Made by a program: the position numbers and the translations under genes. Of a DNA stretch of 64,000 nt, positions 16,524 to 24,769 are shown one piece after another (positions within the stretch are counted from its first letter, which is position 1; each line of letters begins with the position of its first letter). Origin of the DNA: Nioella sp964229645. Lineage in GTDB: Bacteria; Pseudomonadota; Alphaproteobacteria; Rhodobacterales; Rhodobacteraceae. The stretch is taken from positions 1 to 64,000 of the forward strand of contig NZ_CAXREX010000324.1 of assembly GCF_964229645.1 (NCBI RefSeq), given 5' to 3'. Under the pieces are notes generated by a model. It was not told where the DNA came from. It did not search any database and saw nothing but the letters and a program-made list of their open reading frames with translations.

Positions 16524-17000
16524 TCAGGGATCGGCAAGGACGGTGACCGGGGCACCGGTTTCGATGTCGCCGGAAGCCAGGATTTCGGCACACCATCCGC
16601 CATGGCCCCGCATCGCGTTGTAGCCGCCGGGACCAAGCGCGTGTTCCATGCGTGAACAGGGCGCGCAGGGGCCGGTGACGCGGAGACGGGCATCACCGAT
16701 GGCAAGGATTCGGCCCCGTGTTGCGGAGAGGTTCAGGCCTGAAACCACCAGGTTGCGGCGCAGGGTTTCGGGGGAAACTTCGGACAGACCCGCGAGCGCC
16801 GCGATGACCGGCAGGTGCTCGGCCTGGATCAGCGTCACCGCCCGCTTGCCGGCGCGGGCGTGGTCGCCTGCAAGACCCGAGAGTGCCGCCTGTGCCCGGT
16901 CCACGGCCTGCATGGCGCTGCGTCGGGCCGGGCGCAGGCCGATCCACGTGATGCGGCCAGGACGGGGAAAGCGGGCCGTGAGGCTGGCAAGGGTTTCCAT
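16524..17000 (-). CDS. MOSC domain-containing protein
   Basis: The 158-residue protein fits the MOSC (molybdenum cofactor sulfurase C-terminal) fold. It includes RAVTLIQAEHLPVIAAL, LRRNLVVSGLNLSA, and GPCAPCSRME with the conserved Cys that carries sulfur in characterised members, then GGYNAMRGHGGWCAEI. The exact substrate is unknown. It is transcribed divergently from imuB with about 90 bases between. Its 3' end is followed by part A of the interspersed repeat. Confidence 0.85.
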   Translation of the reverse strand: METLASLTARFPRPGRITWIGLRPARRSAMQAVDRAQAALSGLAGDHARAGKRAVTLIQAEHLPVIAALAGLSEVSPETLRRNLVVSGLNLSATRGRILAIGDARLRVTGPCAPCSRMEHALGPGGYNAMRGHGGWCAEILASGDIETGAPVTVLADP

Positions 17001-17059
17001 GGGACAAGCGTGGCACGAGGGCGGACTCGACTCCAGCCCCGGCGCGCGCTAGATGAAAA

Positions 17060-17074
17060 GAACATTACATGAAC
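17060..17074. promoter_or_regulatory. LexA-binding SOS box (GTTC-N7-GTTC) upstream of imuB
   Basis: The plus strand reads GAAC-ATTACAT-GAAC, i.e. GTTC-N7-GTTC on the other strand. This is the established alphaproteobacterial LexA consensus. It lies 14 bases before the imuB start codon, a position that would block transcription initiation. Confidence 0.85.
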
Positions 17075-17087
17075 ATCATGCTGCCAC

Positions 17088-18767
17088 ATGAACCCAACCG
17101 CGCCCATTCGCCCTGATCCGCGCCGACGGATCCTGTCGCTGTGGTTTCCACGGCTGGCCGCCGAGCATCTGCAACGGCTGGACCGGGGATTGTGCGACAG
17201 GCCGCTTGCCGTGGTCGAGGAACAGGGCAATGCGCGGGTGCTGTCCTCGCTCTCGCACGAGGCGGCGGTCGCGGGGCTGACGCTTGGGCTGCCGCTGGCC
17301 GAGGCACGGGCACTTTGCCCTGATCTGCACACCCGTCCCGCCGACCGGCTGCGCGAGGCCGGGTTCCTGGCGCTTCTGCGCCGATGGGCGGGAAAGTTCT
17401 CGCCCTGGGTGTCGGAGGAGGGGCGCGAGGGGCTGATGATCGACCTCACGGGCTGCGCACATCTTTTCGGCGGCGAGGCTGCGTTGCTGGCGCAGGTGGA
17501 GACCGATTGCGCCGCGCTGCGCCTGACGGTGCGGGCGGGGCTGGCCGATACGGGCGGGGCAGCCTGGGCCCGGGCGCGCTATGCCGGGCAGGGTGCCGCC
17601 CACACGCGCAGCGGCGATGCGATCGACCAGGAGGCGCGCGCGACCCGGTCCCGGGCGGGCAAGCGGCGGCACTGGACCAAGGGGGGCGCGCCCCCTGCGC
17701 GCAGCGTCATCGGCAGCGCGGCCCCCATTGCCCCGCCGGGACAGACCCGGGCCGCCATCAGCGGGCTTCCGGTCGCGGCGCTGAGGCTGGATGCGGCCAC
17801 GGTAGCGGGGCTCAACCGGCTTGGCCTGCACCGAATCGGAGACCTGATCGGCCCGCCGCGCGCCACGCTTGCGCGGCGCTTCGGGCAAGGGCTGGTGCGG
17901 CGGCTGGACCAGGCCCTGGGGCTGGAGCCTGAACCGATTGCTCCCGCAAGGCCCGAGACGCATTTCGCCCTGCGTTTGAGCCTGCCCGAGCCCATCGGGC
18001 TGGAAGAGGACATCCTGGCCGGGATCGACCGCCTGTTGCCGCCCTTGTGCGACAAGCTTCGCGCCAAGGGACGCGGGGCGCGCAGGGTGCGGCTGGAGCT
18101 GTCATTGGCCGAAGGGCGCACCGAGGCCATCGAGGTGGGGCTGGCCCGGCCCGGGGCGGAACCCGATCGCATCCGGCCCCTGCTGGCGATGAAGCTGGGG
18201 GGGATCGACCCCGGCTTCGGCGTCGACATGCTGCGGCTGGTGGCCCCGGTGACGGAACCCGTGCATGCCCGGCAGCTCAAGGGCGGGATGGCCGCCACCG
18301 AGGAAGCCGCCGCGCGCCAGGGGCGCGATACGGGGCTGGAGGACTTGATGGGCCGGATCGGGGCCCGCGTGGGGCTGGAGGCAATCACGCGCCAGCACCC
18401 GGCCGAAAGCCATATCCCGGAAAAGACCGCGATCACGCTGGCCGCCGCCTGGTCCGAACCTGCGAAGGACTGGCCGCGCCGTCCCCGACCCCGGCCCCTG
18501 ACGCTGTTCCGCCCCGAGCCGGTTCAGGCCGAGGACCGGCCCGACCTGCCCGCAGAGTTCCGCTGGCGGGGACGCCGCTTCGAGACCCTTGGCGCCATGG
18601 GCCCGGAACGGATCGCGCCGGAATGGTGGCTGGACGATCCCAACTGGCGTAGCGGCGTGCGCGATTACTGGCGGGTGGAAACGGCCAGCGGAGAGCGGTT
18701 GTGGCTGTTCTACGCCCACGGGGGGGCGATATCGGGCGGCTGGTTCTGCCAGGGCGATTTTGGCTAG
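17088..18767 (+). CDS. imuB: ImuB, catalytically inactive Y-family polymerase homologue
   Basis: The 559-residue protein resembles Y-family polymerases. Where active enzymes have an Asp in the first motif it has LSLWFPRLAAEHL, and where SxDE is expected it has LMIDLTGCAHLFGGE, with no catalytic Glu. Loss of these carboxylates is typical of ImuB, which acts as a beta-clamp-binding adapter in SOS mutagenesis. The C-terminus (RWRGRRFETLGAMGPERIAPEWW, GERLWLFYAHGG) is the DUF6504-type tail. The partner genes imuA and dnaE2 are not adjacent: MOSC lies upstream and an ornithine cyclodeaminase gene downstream. An SOS box precedes the start. Confidence 0.9.
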   Translation: MNPTAPIRPDPRRRILSLWFPRLAAEHLQRLDRGLCDRPLAVVEEQGNARVLSSLSHEAAVAGLTLGLPLAEARALCPDLHTRPADRLREAGFLALLRRWAGKFSPWVSEEGREGLMIDLTGCAHLFGGEAALLAQVETDCAALRLTVRAGLADTGGAAWARARYAGQGAAHTRSGDAIDQEARATRSRAGKRRHWTKGGAPPARSVIGSAAPIAPPGQTRAAISGLPVAALRLDAATVAGLNRLGLHRIGDLIGPPRATLARRFGQGLVRRLDQALGLEPEPIAPARPETHFALRLSLPEPIGLEEDILAGIDRLLPPLCDKLRAKGRGARRVRLELSLAEGRTEAIEVGLARPGAEPDRIRPLLAMKLGGIDPGFGVDMLRLVAPVTEPVHARQLKGGMAATEEAAARQGRDTGLEDLMGRIGARVGLEAITRQHPAESHIPEKTAITLAAAWSEPAKDWPRRPRPRPLTLFRPEPVQAEDRPDLPAEFRWRGRRFETLGAMGPERIAPEWWLDDPNWRSGVRDYWRVETASGERLWLFYAHGGAISGGWFCQGDFG

Positions 18768-18777
18768 GCGGTGGCGG

Positions 18778-19752
18778 TCAGCCGGGCCAGCCGACCTCCT
18801 GTCCTGCGCCTGACTCGGCGGCCCTGAGATACGCCAGTCGCGCAATCGCGAAATCCCCGATCGCGATGCCCCGGAAGACGAAGGCGCGGCGGGCGTCGGG
18901 GTCGAACTGGCCGGGGCCTGTGGTCAGAAGGGTCTTGAGATCGCCCCCGACCAGCGACGGTTCCACCAGCTTTTTCGGGCTCGCCTCCTCCTGCACCAGG
19001 TCATCCACGAAGAGCGGCCCGAAGGCGGACATGCTGGCTTGATGCCAGGGCAGGGCGAGGTCGGTGATGGCCGCGAAAGCCCCCGGCTTGACCCAGGAGG
19101 CATCGAGAAAGGGATCGAGCGCATAGTTCAGCGTGACCGAGGTCACGATCAGGTCGGCGCCCTCGATGGCGGCGCGCGGGTCGTCGTGGGCGGTGGCCTG
19201 CAATCCCATGCCCCGCGCCATGTCGCAGAGCCGGTCGATATTGGCCTGCCCCCGTCCATAGGCGCGAATCTCGGCCAGAGGGAAGAGATCCGCGAAGATC
19301 GCCAGGTGGCTGCGCGCCTGCACGCCGCAGCCGATGAAGGCTATGCTCCGCGAGGCGGGGTTGGCCAGCCGGCGCGCGGCAACGGCGGACAGGCCTGCGG
19401 TGCGAACCCCGGTGATCCAGCCCGCCTCGGCAAGCGCGCGCATCTGCCCGGTCTCGCTGTCCTGGATCAGGATCGCGCCATCAATTCCGGGGCGGCCCCG
19501 GTCGGGGTTGCGGGGGCTGACCATGACCGATTTCACGATGGTCAGGTCCGGCGCATCGGAGGTCGACAGCGTGGTCATCATGTAGCGCCCGTCATTAGGC
19601 ACCACGGCGGATTTCGGCGCGGTCAGGATCTGGCCCGCCGCATCCTGCAGGATCGCGGCCTCGATCGCGTCCACAACGTCGCGGCCAGAAATCTCAAGGC
19701 TCTCCAGCACGCTGTCCGACAGCAGCAGAAACCTGTCCGTATGGCCCGTCAT
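18778..19752 (-). CDS. Ornithine cyclodeaminase / mu-crystallin family protein
   Basis: About 324 residues. The NAD-binding motif is IAFIGCGVQARSHLAIF near residue 130. Upstream LTAPKSAVVP and MVSPRNPDRGRPGIDG carry the substrate and carboxylate contacts of the family, and GVRTAGLSAVAARRL is the standard block before the Rossmann fold. Members act as ornithine cyclodeaminase, alanine dehydrogenase or ketimine reductase, so the substrate cannot be fixed. I start at 19752 (MTGHT). It converges with imuB, leaving a 10-base gap. Confidence 0.87.
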   Translation of the reverse strand: MTGHTDRFLLLSDSVLESLEISGRDVVDAIEAAILQDAAGQILTAPKSAVVPNDGRYMMTTLSTSDAPDLTIVKSVMVSPRNPDRGRPGIDGAILIQDSETGQMRALAEAGWITGVRTAGLSAVAARRLANPASRSIAFIGCGVQARSHLAIFADLFPLAEIRAYGRGQANIDRLCDMARGMGLQATAHDDPRAAIEGADLIVTSVTLNYALDPFLDASWVKPGAFAAITDLALPWHQASMSAFGPLFVDDLVQEEASPKKLVEPSLVGGDLKTLLTTGPGQFDPDARRAFVFRGIAIGDFAIARLAYLRAAESGAGQEVGWPG

Positions 19753-19818
19753 CCCAATGTCCCCCGGTTGCACCCAACCGGGGAACGATAGGGGCAATCG
19801 GCAGGCGGCGAAAGCCCG

Positions 19819-20670
19819 TTAACGAAACAGCAGCACGGGCACCTTGCAGGCGCGGATCATCTCGGTCGTGGTCGAGCCGATGAAGAGGTTGCGGATGCGG
19901 CTGTGACCGTAAGCGCCCATGATCAGCAGATCGAAATCATGCGCCTCGGCGCGTTCGGCGATCAGAGTTTCGGGCTGGCCCGGCACGATTTCCGAGGTCA
20001 CGTCGTAGCCGGCCCCCTTCAACAGCGCCGCCGCGCCCTCGATCGCGCGCTTGGCCTCGGTGGTCTCGGAGCCGACGGTCAGAAGGTGAATGGCAAGCCC
20101 CGCGAAGAGCTCGGACCTGGCAATGTGATCCACCGCCTTGAGCGCCGATTGACCGCCATCGAACGCAACCAGGAGCTTGCGCACGGGCTGGAAGGCCCGC
20201 GAGGCGACAAGGACCGGGCGTTTCGAAGAGCGCACCGCGCGCTCAAGGTTGCTGCCCAGGTGCATCGAGGCGAAATCGGCGGCCTCGCCGCGCTTGCCGA
20301 CGATGACCAGGTCTGCCTCGGCCTCGGCTTCGCGCAGGGTTTCCACCAGGTCGCCGATGCGCAGGCGGCCCGTCACCTCGACGCCCTCCGCCCCGATCCG
20401 TTCGACCGCATCCTCGATGATTGCCTGCCCGCGCTTGCGGGCCAGCTTGGCGCGCTGCGCATCCAGATCGGCCAGTTCATTGAGCAGCGCCGTGCGCGCC
20501 CCGAGCCCGATATTGCCGCTCAGGTTGCGGGGGTCCGCGCTTTCATCGCGGCGGCCCAGAACGTGGATCACTTCGACCGGCCAGCCCTTGCCGCGCGCCA
20601 CCCAGGCCGCGTGGTCGCAGACGCTTTCGGAATAGATGGAGCCATCTACCAATGCGATGATCTTGCCCAT
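19819..20670 (-). CDS. Universal stress protein, two UspA domains
   Basis: 283 residues with two tandem UspA folds: IIALVDGSIYSESVCDHAAW at the N-terminus, and KLLVAFDGGQSALKAVDHI in the second half, ending with a DLLIMGAYGHSRIRNLFIGSTT nucleotide-binding signature. The first domain's equivalent is VIVGKRGEAADFASMHLGSN. It lies 10 bases downstream of the SulP transporter gene and is almost certainly co-transcribed, as USP-anion transporter pairs often are. Cytoplasmic; exact function unknown. Confidence 0.9.
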   Translation of the reverse strand: MGKIIALVDGSIYSESVCDHAAWVARGKGWPVEVIHVLGRRDESADPRNLSGNIGLGARTALLNELADLDAQRAKLARKRGQAIIEDAVERIGAEGVEVTGRLRIGDLVETLREAEAEADLVIVGKRGEAADFASMHLGSNLERAVRSSKRPVLVASRAFQPVRKLLVAFDGGQSALKAVDHIARSELFAGLAIHLLTVGSETTEAKRAIEGAAALLKGAGYDVTSEIVPGQPETLIAERAEAHDFDLLIMGAYGHSRIRNLFIGSTTTEMIRACKVPVLLFR

Positions 20671-20680
20671 ATCGCTCTCC

Positions 20681-22171
20681 TCAGTGGCTCATCAGGCGAT
20701 CCATCGCGCCCGGCTTGTCGTGTTCCGCCAACCGGTCGACGATGGTGCTGCTGGCCTCGTTCATGCCCTTGAGCTCGACCTCGGCCCCCTCGCGACGGAA
20801 TTTCAACACGGCCATGTCCAGCGCCGCAACCGAGGAAATGTCCCAGATATGCGCGCGGGTCACGTCGATGACGACACGGTCCAGAACCTCGCCATAGTCG
20901 AAGGCGGCGGAGAACTGATCTGCGGAAGCGAAGAAAAGCTGCCCGTGGATGTGGTAGCTGCGGGTGCGTCCGTCCGGCGACAGCTCGGACGTGACCGCGA
21001 AAAGCTGCGCGATCTTGCCCGCGAAGAAGATGCCGGACAGCAGCACGCCGGTCAGCACGCCGATAGCGAGGTTGTGCGTGTAAACGGTGACGATGACGGT
21101 CGCCAGCATCACGATCGAGGAGCTGCGCGGGTGGTCGCGCAGGTTCTTGATCGAGGACCAGCTGAACGTACCGACCGAGACCATGATCATGATCGCCACG
21201 AGTGCGGCCATCGGGATGATCGACACGATATCGCCAAGCACCACGACAAGGATCAGCAGGAAAATACCGGCCACGAAGCAGGACAGCCGCCCGCGCCCGC
21301 CGGATTTCACGTTGATCATCGACTGGCCGATCATGGCGCATCCCGCCATGCCGCCGATAAAGCCCGTGCAGAAATTGGCCACGCCCTGGCCGATACATTC
21401 CTGGTTCTTGTCGCTGGTGGTGTCGGTCAGGTCATCCACGATCTGAGCGGTCATGAGCGATTCCAGCAGGCCCACGGCAGCCACGGCAGCCGAATAGGGC
21501 AGGATGATCATCAGGGTGTCCAGGTTCAGCGGAATGTCGGGCAGCAGGAAGACCGGCAACGTATCGGGCAGTTCGCCCATGTCACCAACGGTGCGCAGGT
21601 CCATTCCGAAGAAGAGCGCTATCGCGGTCAGCACGATGATGCACACCAACGGCGAGGGGATCGCGGTGGTGACATAGGGAAACAGGTAGATGATGGCGAG
21701 CCCTCCCGCGACCATCACGTAGGTCAGCCAAGGCACCCCGATCAGTTCGGGCAGCTGCGCCATGAAGATGAGGATCGCCAGCGCATTGACGAAGCCCGTC
21801 ATGACCGAGCGCGACACGAAACGCATCACGCTGCCCAGTTTCAAAAGGCCCGCGCCGACCTGCAACACGCCAGCCAGGATGGTGGCGGCCAGCAGGTATT
21901 GCAGCCCGTGATCGCGCACCAGCGTCACCATCAGAACGGCCGTCGCGGCGGTGGCGGCGGAAATCATGCCGGGCCGTCCGCCCGCAATGGCGGTGATGAC
22001 GGCAATCGAGAACGAGGCATAAAGCCCGATCTTGGGATCGACGCCCGCGATGATCGAAAAGGCAATCGCCTCGGGGATCAGGGCCAGCGCCACGACGAGG
22101 CCGGAAAGCAGGTCGGCGCGGATGTTGCCGAGCCATTCGGCCCGCATCCGGGGAAGGAAGTCCGGGGACAT
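20681..22171 (-). CDS. SulP-family anion transporter with STAS domain
   Basis: The 496-residue protein starts with ADLLSGLVVALALIPEAIAFSIIAGVDPKIGLY, the SulP signature region. It has about ten to twelve membrane segments up to residue ~385 and ends with a cytoplasmic STAS domain (YHIHGQLFFASADQF, RVVIDVTRAHIWDISSVAAL). SulP proteins move sulfate, bicarbonate or other anions, often with Na+ or H+. The transported ion cannot be read from the sequence. It is the first gene of a two-gene operon with a universal stress protein. Confidence 0.9.
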   Translation of the reverse strand: MSPDFLPRMRAEWLGNIRADLLSGLVVALALIPEAIAFSIIAGVDPKIGLYASFSIAVITAIAGGRPGMISAATAATAVLMVTLVRDHGLQYLLAATILAGVLQVGAGLLKLGSVMRFVSRSVMTGFVNALAILIFMAQLPELIGVPWLTYVMVAGGLAIIYLFPYVTTAIPSPLVCIIVLTAIALFFGMDLRTVGDMGELPDTLPVFLLPDIPLNLDTLMIILPYSAAVAAVGLLESLMTAQIVDDLTDTTSDKNQECIGQGVANFCTGFIGGMAGCAMIGQSMINVKSGGRGRLSCFVAGIFLLILVVVLGDIVSIIPMAALVAIMIMVSVGTFSWSSIKNLRDHPRSSSIVMLATVIVTVYTHNLAIGVLTGVLLSGIFFAGKIAQLFAVTSELSPDGRTRSYHIHGQLFFASADQFSAAFDYGEVLDRVVIDVTRAHIWDISSVAALDMAVLKFRREGAEVELKGMNEASSTIVDRLAEHDKPGAMDRLMSH

Positions 22172-22291
22172 GGGGGGAAGTCTCCGTCAGGATCTGTTCG
22201 CGTTGCCCGCGCCCATACCTGCCCCGGCTCCGAAACACCACCGGAATCCCGCTGCATTGCGGCGAAACCCTGACCTGCATGGGGGGAATGG

Positions 22292-23467
22292 CTACCCTGT
22301 GCGGTCCCGGCTGAACAGGTAGACCATCGTTCCTGCCAGGATCATCAGCCCGAACAGACCGAAGAGCTGGCTATAGGCCTGGGCAGGGGCCGCATCCTGC
22401 GACAGGCGCACGAAGACCGGGCCGCTGGCAAACTGCATCACCCCGACCCCACCGATCCCGAAAAGATTGAGCAGCGTCACACCGCGGCCAACAAGGTGCG
22501 GCGGCAGGAAGCTGCGCCCATGGGCGATGATCACGGGGAAGGTCGCCCCGAAGAAGCCAATCGCCGCCACCAGGGCGATGGAACGGACCTCGGACCCATC
22601 GGGCCAGAGCCAGAGCCCCAGGCACGCCAGGCCCGACACCAGGTTGCCCAGGAAGATCACCCATTTTCGAGTGCCGAACAGGCGGTCGAGCGGGCCGTAG
22701 AAGAAGTTGCCCGCGATCATCGCCAGCCCCATGATCAGCGACGCGCTGCCGATCCGGCCGATATCGGCGTCGTAGACATCGCCAAGATAGGGCGCGATCC
22801 AGAGCCCGCGCGTGCCGGCCGCCGGCGCATAGTTCACGAACATGATCACGAAGATCGGCCATAGGGCCGGAATCTTCAGAAGGTCGAGCACGGATCCTTT
22901 CTGGTTGCCCTCGTGCGGGGCCGGGTTGCGCACCGTCAGCGCCAGCAGGATCGCGACCAGAAGGGTCGCCCCGGCCAGGCCCCACATGGTGCCTCGCCAG
23001 CCGATGGACGCGACCGCCCAGGCCAGCGGCAGGGCCGCGCCGATATTTCCAAGCGTGCCCGTGCCAAGGATGACCCCCGCGAAGGTCGCGAAAACGGCGG
23101 CAGGGTAGTCGCGGGCCAGGATATAGTAGCTGGCCATCAGGACCGGCGAACAGCCGATCCCGATCAGCATCATCGCAACCGTCACCCATCCTGGCCCCTG
23201 TGCCAACGCCATGACCGCCGCGCCCCCGGCACCGCCCAGGGCCAGCAGAACCGACGATGTCAGCCGCGGTCCGATCCGGTCGAGCGCCCATCCCACGGGA
23301 ATCTGCATTGCCGCGAAGACGACGAACCAAAGGCCCGAGGCCATGGCCAGATCCTCGGCCCCTGCCCCGATATCGGTCGCAAGAACGGGCGAAAGAACCG
23401 CCAGGAACGCACGGTAAAACTGGCTGAGCACATAGGCCAGCACCAGGAAAATCATGCCGGGGGTCAT
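22292..23467 (-). CDS. MFS transporter
   Basis: A 391-residue hydrophobic protein with twelve predicted membrane segments. The inter-helix loop GWALDRIGPRLTSSVLLALGG is of the MFS motif A type, and FGTRKWVIFLG is its repeat in the second half. The start at 23467 has GGGAGG upstream; longer starts lack this. It is divergent from the iron-binding-protein gene, with a 171-base shared region. Substrate unknown. Confidence 0.85.
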   Translation of the reverse strand: MTPGMIFLVLAYVLSQFYRAFLAVLSPVLATDIGAGAEDLAMASGLWFVVFAAMQIPVGWALDRIGPRLTSSVLLALGGAGGAAVMALAQGPGWVTVAMMLIGIGCSPVLMASYYILARDYPAAVFATFAGVILGTGTLGNIGAALPLAWAVASIGWRGTMWGLAGATLLVAILLALTVRNPAPHEGNQKGSVLDLLKIPALWPIFVIMFVNYAPAAGTRGLWIAPYLGDVYDADIGRIGSASLIMGLAMIAGNFFYGPLDRLFGTRKWVIFLGNLVSGLACLGLWLWPDGSEVRSIALVAAIGFFGATFPVIIAHGRSFLPPHLVGRGVTLLNLFGIGGVGVMQFASGPVFVRLSQDAAPAQAYSQLFGLFGLMILAGTMVYLFSRDRTG

Positions 23468-23538
23468 GCTTTCCTCCCTCTCGAAAGCCGGGCAACCCTG
23501 CACCGAAGGTTAACAGGTGCACAAGCGGGAATCTTTTT

Positions 23539-23615
23539 CCGAGTAATTTTGTTGGGAATGCTTGACAGCCCGGCGCGGCGTGGTATTCCAGCACTAATCC
23601 GAGTGAATTACTCGG
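23539..23615. promoter_or_regulatory. CCGAGTAATT repeats and palindrome, candidate iron-responsive operator
   Basis: A perfect inverted repeat CCGAGT-GAATT-ACTCGG lies at 23599-23615, and a further half-site CCGAGTAATT at 23539-23548. They bracket the predicted fbpA promoter. Position and symmetry indicate a repressor site; the regulator is not identified and the sequence is not a classical Fur box. Confidence 0.55.
23562..23589 (+). promoter_or_regulatory. Probable fbpA promoter
   Basis: TTGACA (23562-23567) and TATTCC (23584-23589) are spaced by 16 bases; the palindrome begins ten bases downstream, over the expected transcription start. Confidence 0.55.
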
Positions 23616-23638
23616 TTAAAGGAACAAGGACATTCAGG

Positions 23639-24655
23639 ATGACCCGCACGATCTCTGCCCTGCTCGCCACCAGCGTTCTGGCCGGCTCGGCCGCCATGGC
23701 CACCGCGCAGGAACTCAACATCTACTCCTCGCGTCACTACGACACTGACGAAGCGCTCTATTCCGGCTTCGAACAGGCCACGGGCATCACGATCAACCGG
23801 ATCGAAGGCGACGCGGACGAACTGATGGCACGGATGCAGGCGGAGGGCCGCAATTCTCCGGCTGACGTGTTCATCACCGTTGACGTGTCCCGCCTGAACC
23901 GCGCGGTCGATGCCGGGCTTCTGCAGCCGGTCGACAGCGAACTGCTCGAAGCCCGCATTCCCGCGAACCTTCAGGATGACGAGAACCTGTGGTTCGGCTT
24001 CTCGCAGCGCTCGCGGATCATCTTCTACAACACCGACTTGGTCGACACGCCCCCCGCGACCTATGCCGACCTGGCCGATCCGGCTTATGAAGGGCTGGTC
24101 TGCATCCGCTCTTCGACCAACACCTACAACCAGACGTTGCTGGCCTCGATCATCGCCCACGAGGGCGAGGAAGCCGCGCGGGACTGGGCCGCTGGCGTGG
24201 TGCGCAACTTCGCCCGCTCGCCGCAAGGCGGCGACACCGACCAGATCCGCGGCGTGGCCTCTGGCGAATGCGGCGTGGCCGTGTCGAACACCTACTACTT
24301 CGTGCGCGCCCTGCGCGAGCAGGTGGATGGCGTGAGCGAGCATCTGGATGTGATCGGCTATGTCTTCCCCGACCAGGATGGCAACGGCGCCCACATGAAC
24401 GTGTCCGGAGCAGGCGTGGCCGTGAATGCCCCCAACCGCGATGCCGCCGTCGCCTTCCTCGAATACCTCGCCTCGGACGACGCCCAGGTCTACTTCTCGT
24501 CGGGCAACAACGAATACCCGGCCGTGGAAGGCGTGCCCATGGTCGCAGAACTGGCAGGGCTTGGTGAGTTCCAGGCCGACGCGGTGAGCCTGTCGGACGT
24601 GGCAGACAACCTTGCTACCGCGCAGCGCATCTTCAACGAGGTCGGCTGGCCTTGA
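23639..24655 (+). CDS. fbpA: Ferric iron ABC transporter substrate-binding protein
   Basis: The 338-residue periplasmic protein has a signal peptide (MTRTISALLATSVLAGSAAM, cleavage after ATA). It opens with QELNIYSSRHYDTDEALYSGF, the classic FbpA/FutA start, and has the iron-binding tyrosine pair in SNTYYFVRAL near residue 222. SQRSRIIFYNT and GAHMNVSGAGVAV are also family blocks. The ATG lies at 23639 after CAGG. A strong terminator follows. The permease gene lies immediately downstream on the opposite strand, and no ATPase gene is present in the window. Confidence 0.92.
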   Translation: MTRTISALLATSVLAGSAAMATAQELNIYSSRHYDTDEALYSGFEQATGITINRIEGDADELMARMQAEGRNSPADVFITVDVSRLNRAVDAGLLQPVDSELLEARIPANLQDDENLWFGFSQRSRIIFYNTDLVDTPPATYADLADPAYEGLVCIRSSTNTYNQTLLASIIAHEGEEAARDWAAGVVRNFARSPQGGDTDQIRGVASGECGVAVSNTYYFVRALREQVDGVSEHLDVIGYVFPDQDGNGAHMNVSGAGVAVNAPNRDAAVAFLEYLASDDAQVYFSSGNNEYPAVEGVPMVAELAGLGEFQADAVSLSDVADNLATAQRIFNEVGWP

Positions 24656-24677
24656 TCGCCTGATCGGCAGAGATTCG

Positions 24678-24704
24678 AAAGGGCGTCCTTCGGGGCGCCC
24701 TTTT
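24678..24704 (+). terminator. Rho-independent terminator after fbpA
   Basis: AAGGGCGTCC-TTCG-GGGCGCCCTT forms a 10-bp stem (one G-T pair) with a UUCG tetraloop followed by TTTT, 23 bases after the stop. Confidence 0.9.
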
Positions 24705-24733
24705 AACGTCGCAGGCATGAAGAATTTTCCCGG

Positions 24734-24769
24734 CGCCCAAAAAAATCTTCCCGAAGATTTTTCCGGGCG
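24734..24769. terminator. Bidirectional terminator between fbpA and fbpB
   Basis: AAAAATCTTC-CC-GAAGATTTTT is a perfect inverted repeat nested in an outer CGCCC/GGGCG stem. It directly abuts the stop of the minus-strand permease gene. Confidence 0.75.

Noticed and set aside
20636..22273. 545-codon His-rich open frame on the plus strand
   Set aside because: Antisense to the SulP gene; low-complexity composition and no ribosome-binding site.
23599..23615. Classical Fur box upstream of fbpA
   Set aside because: The palindrome CCGAGT-N5-ACTCGG lacks the GATAAT-type hexamers; kept only as an unassigned operator.
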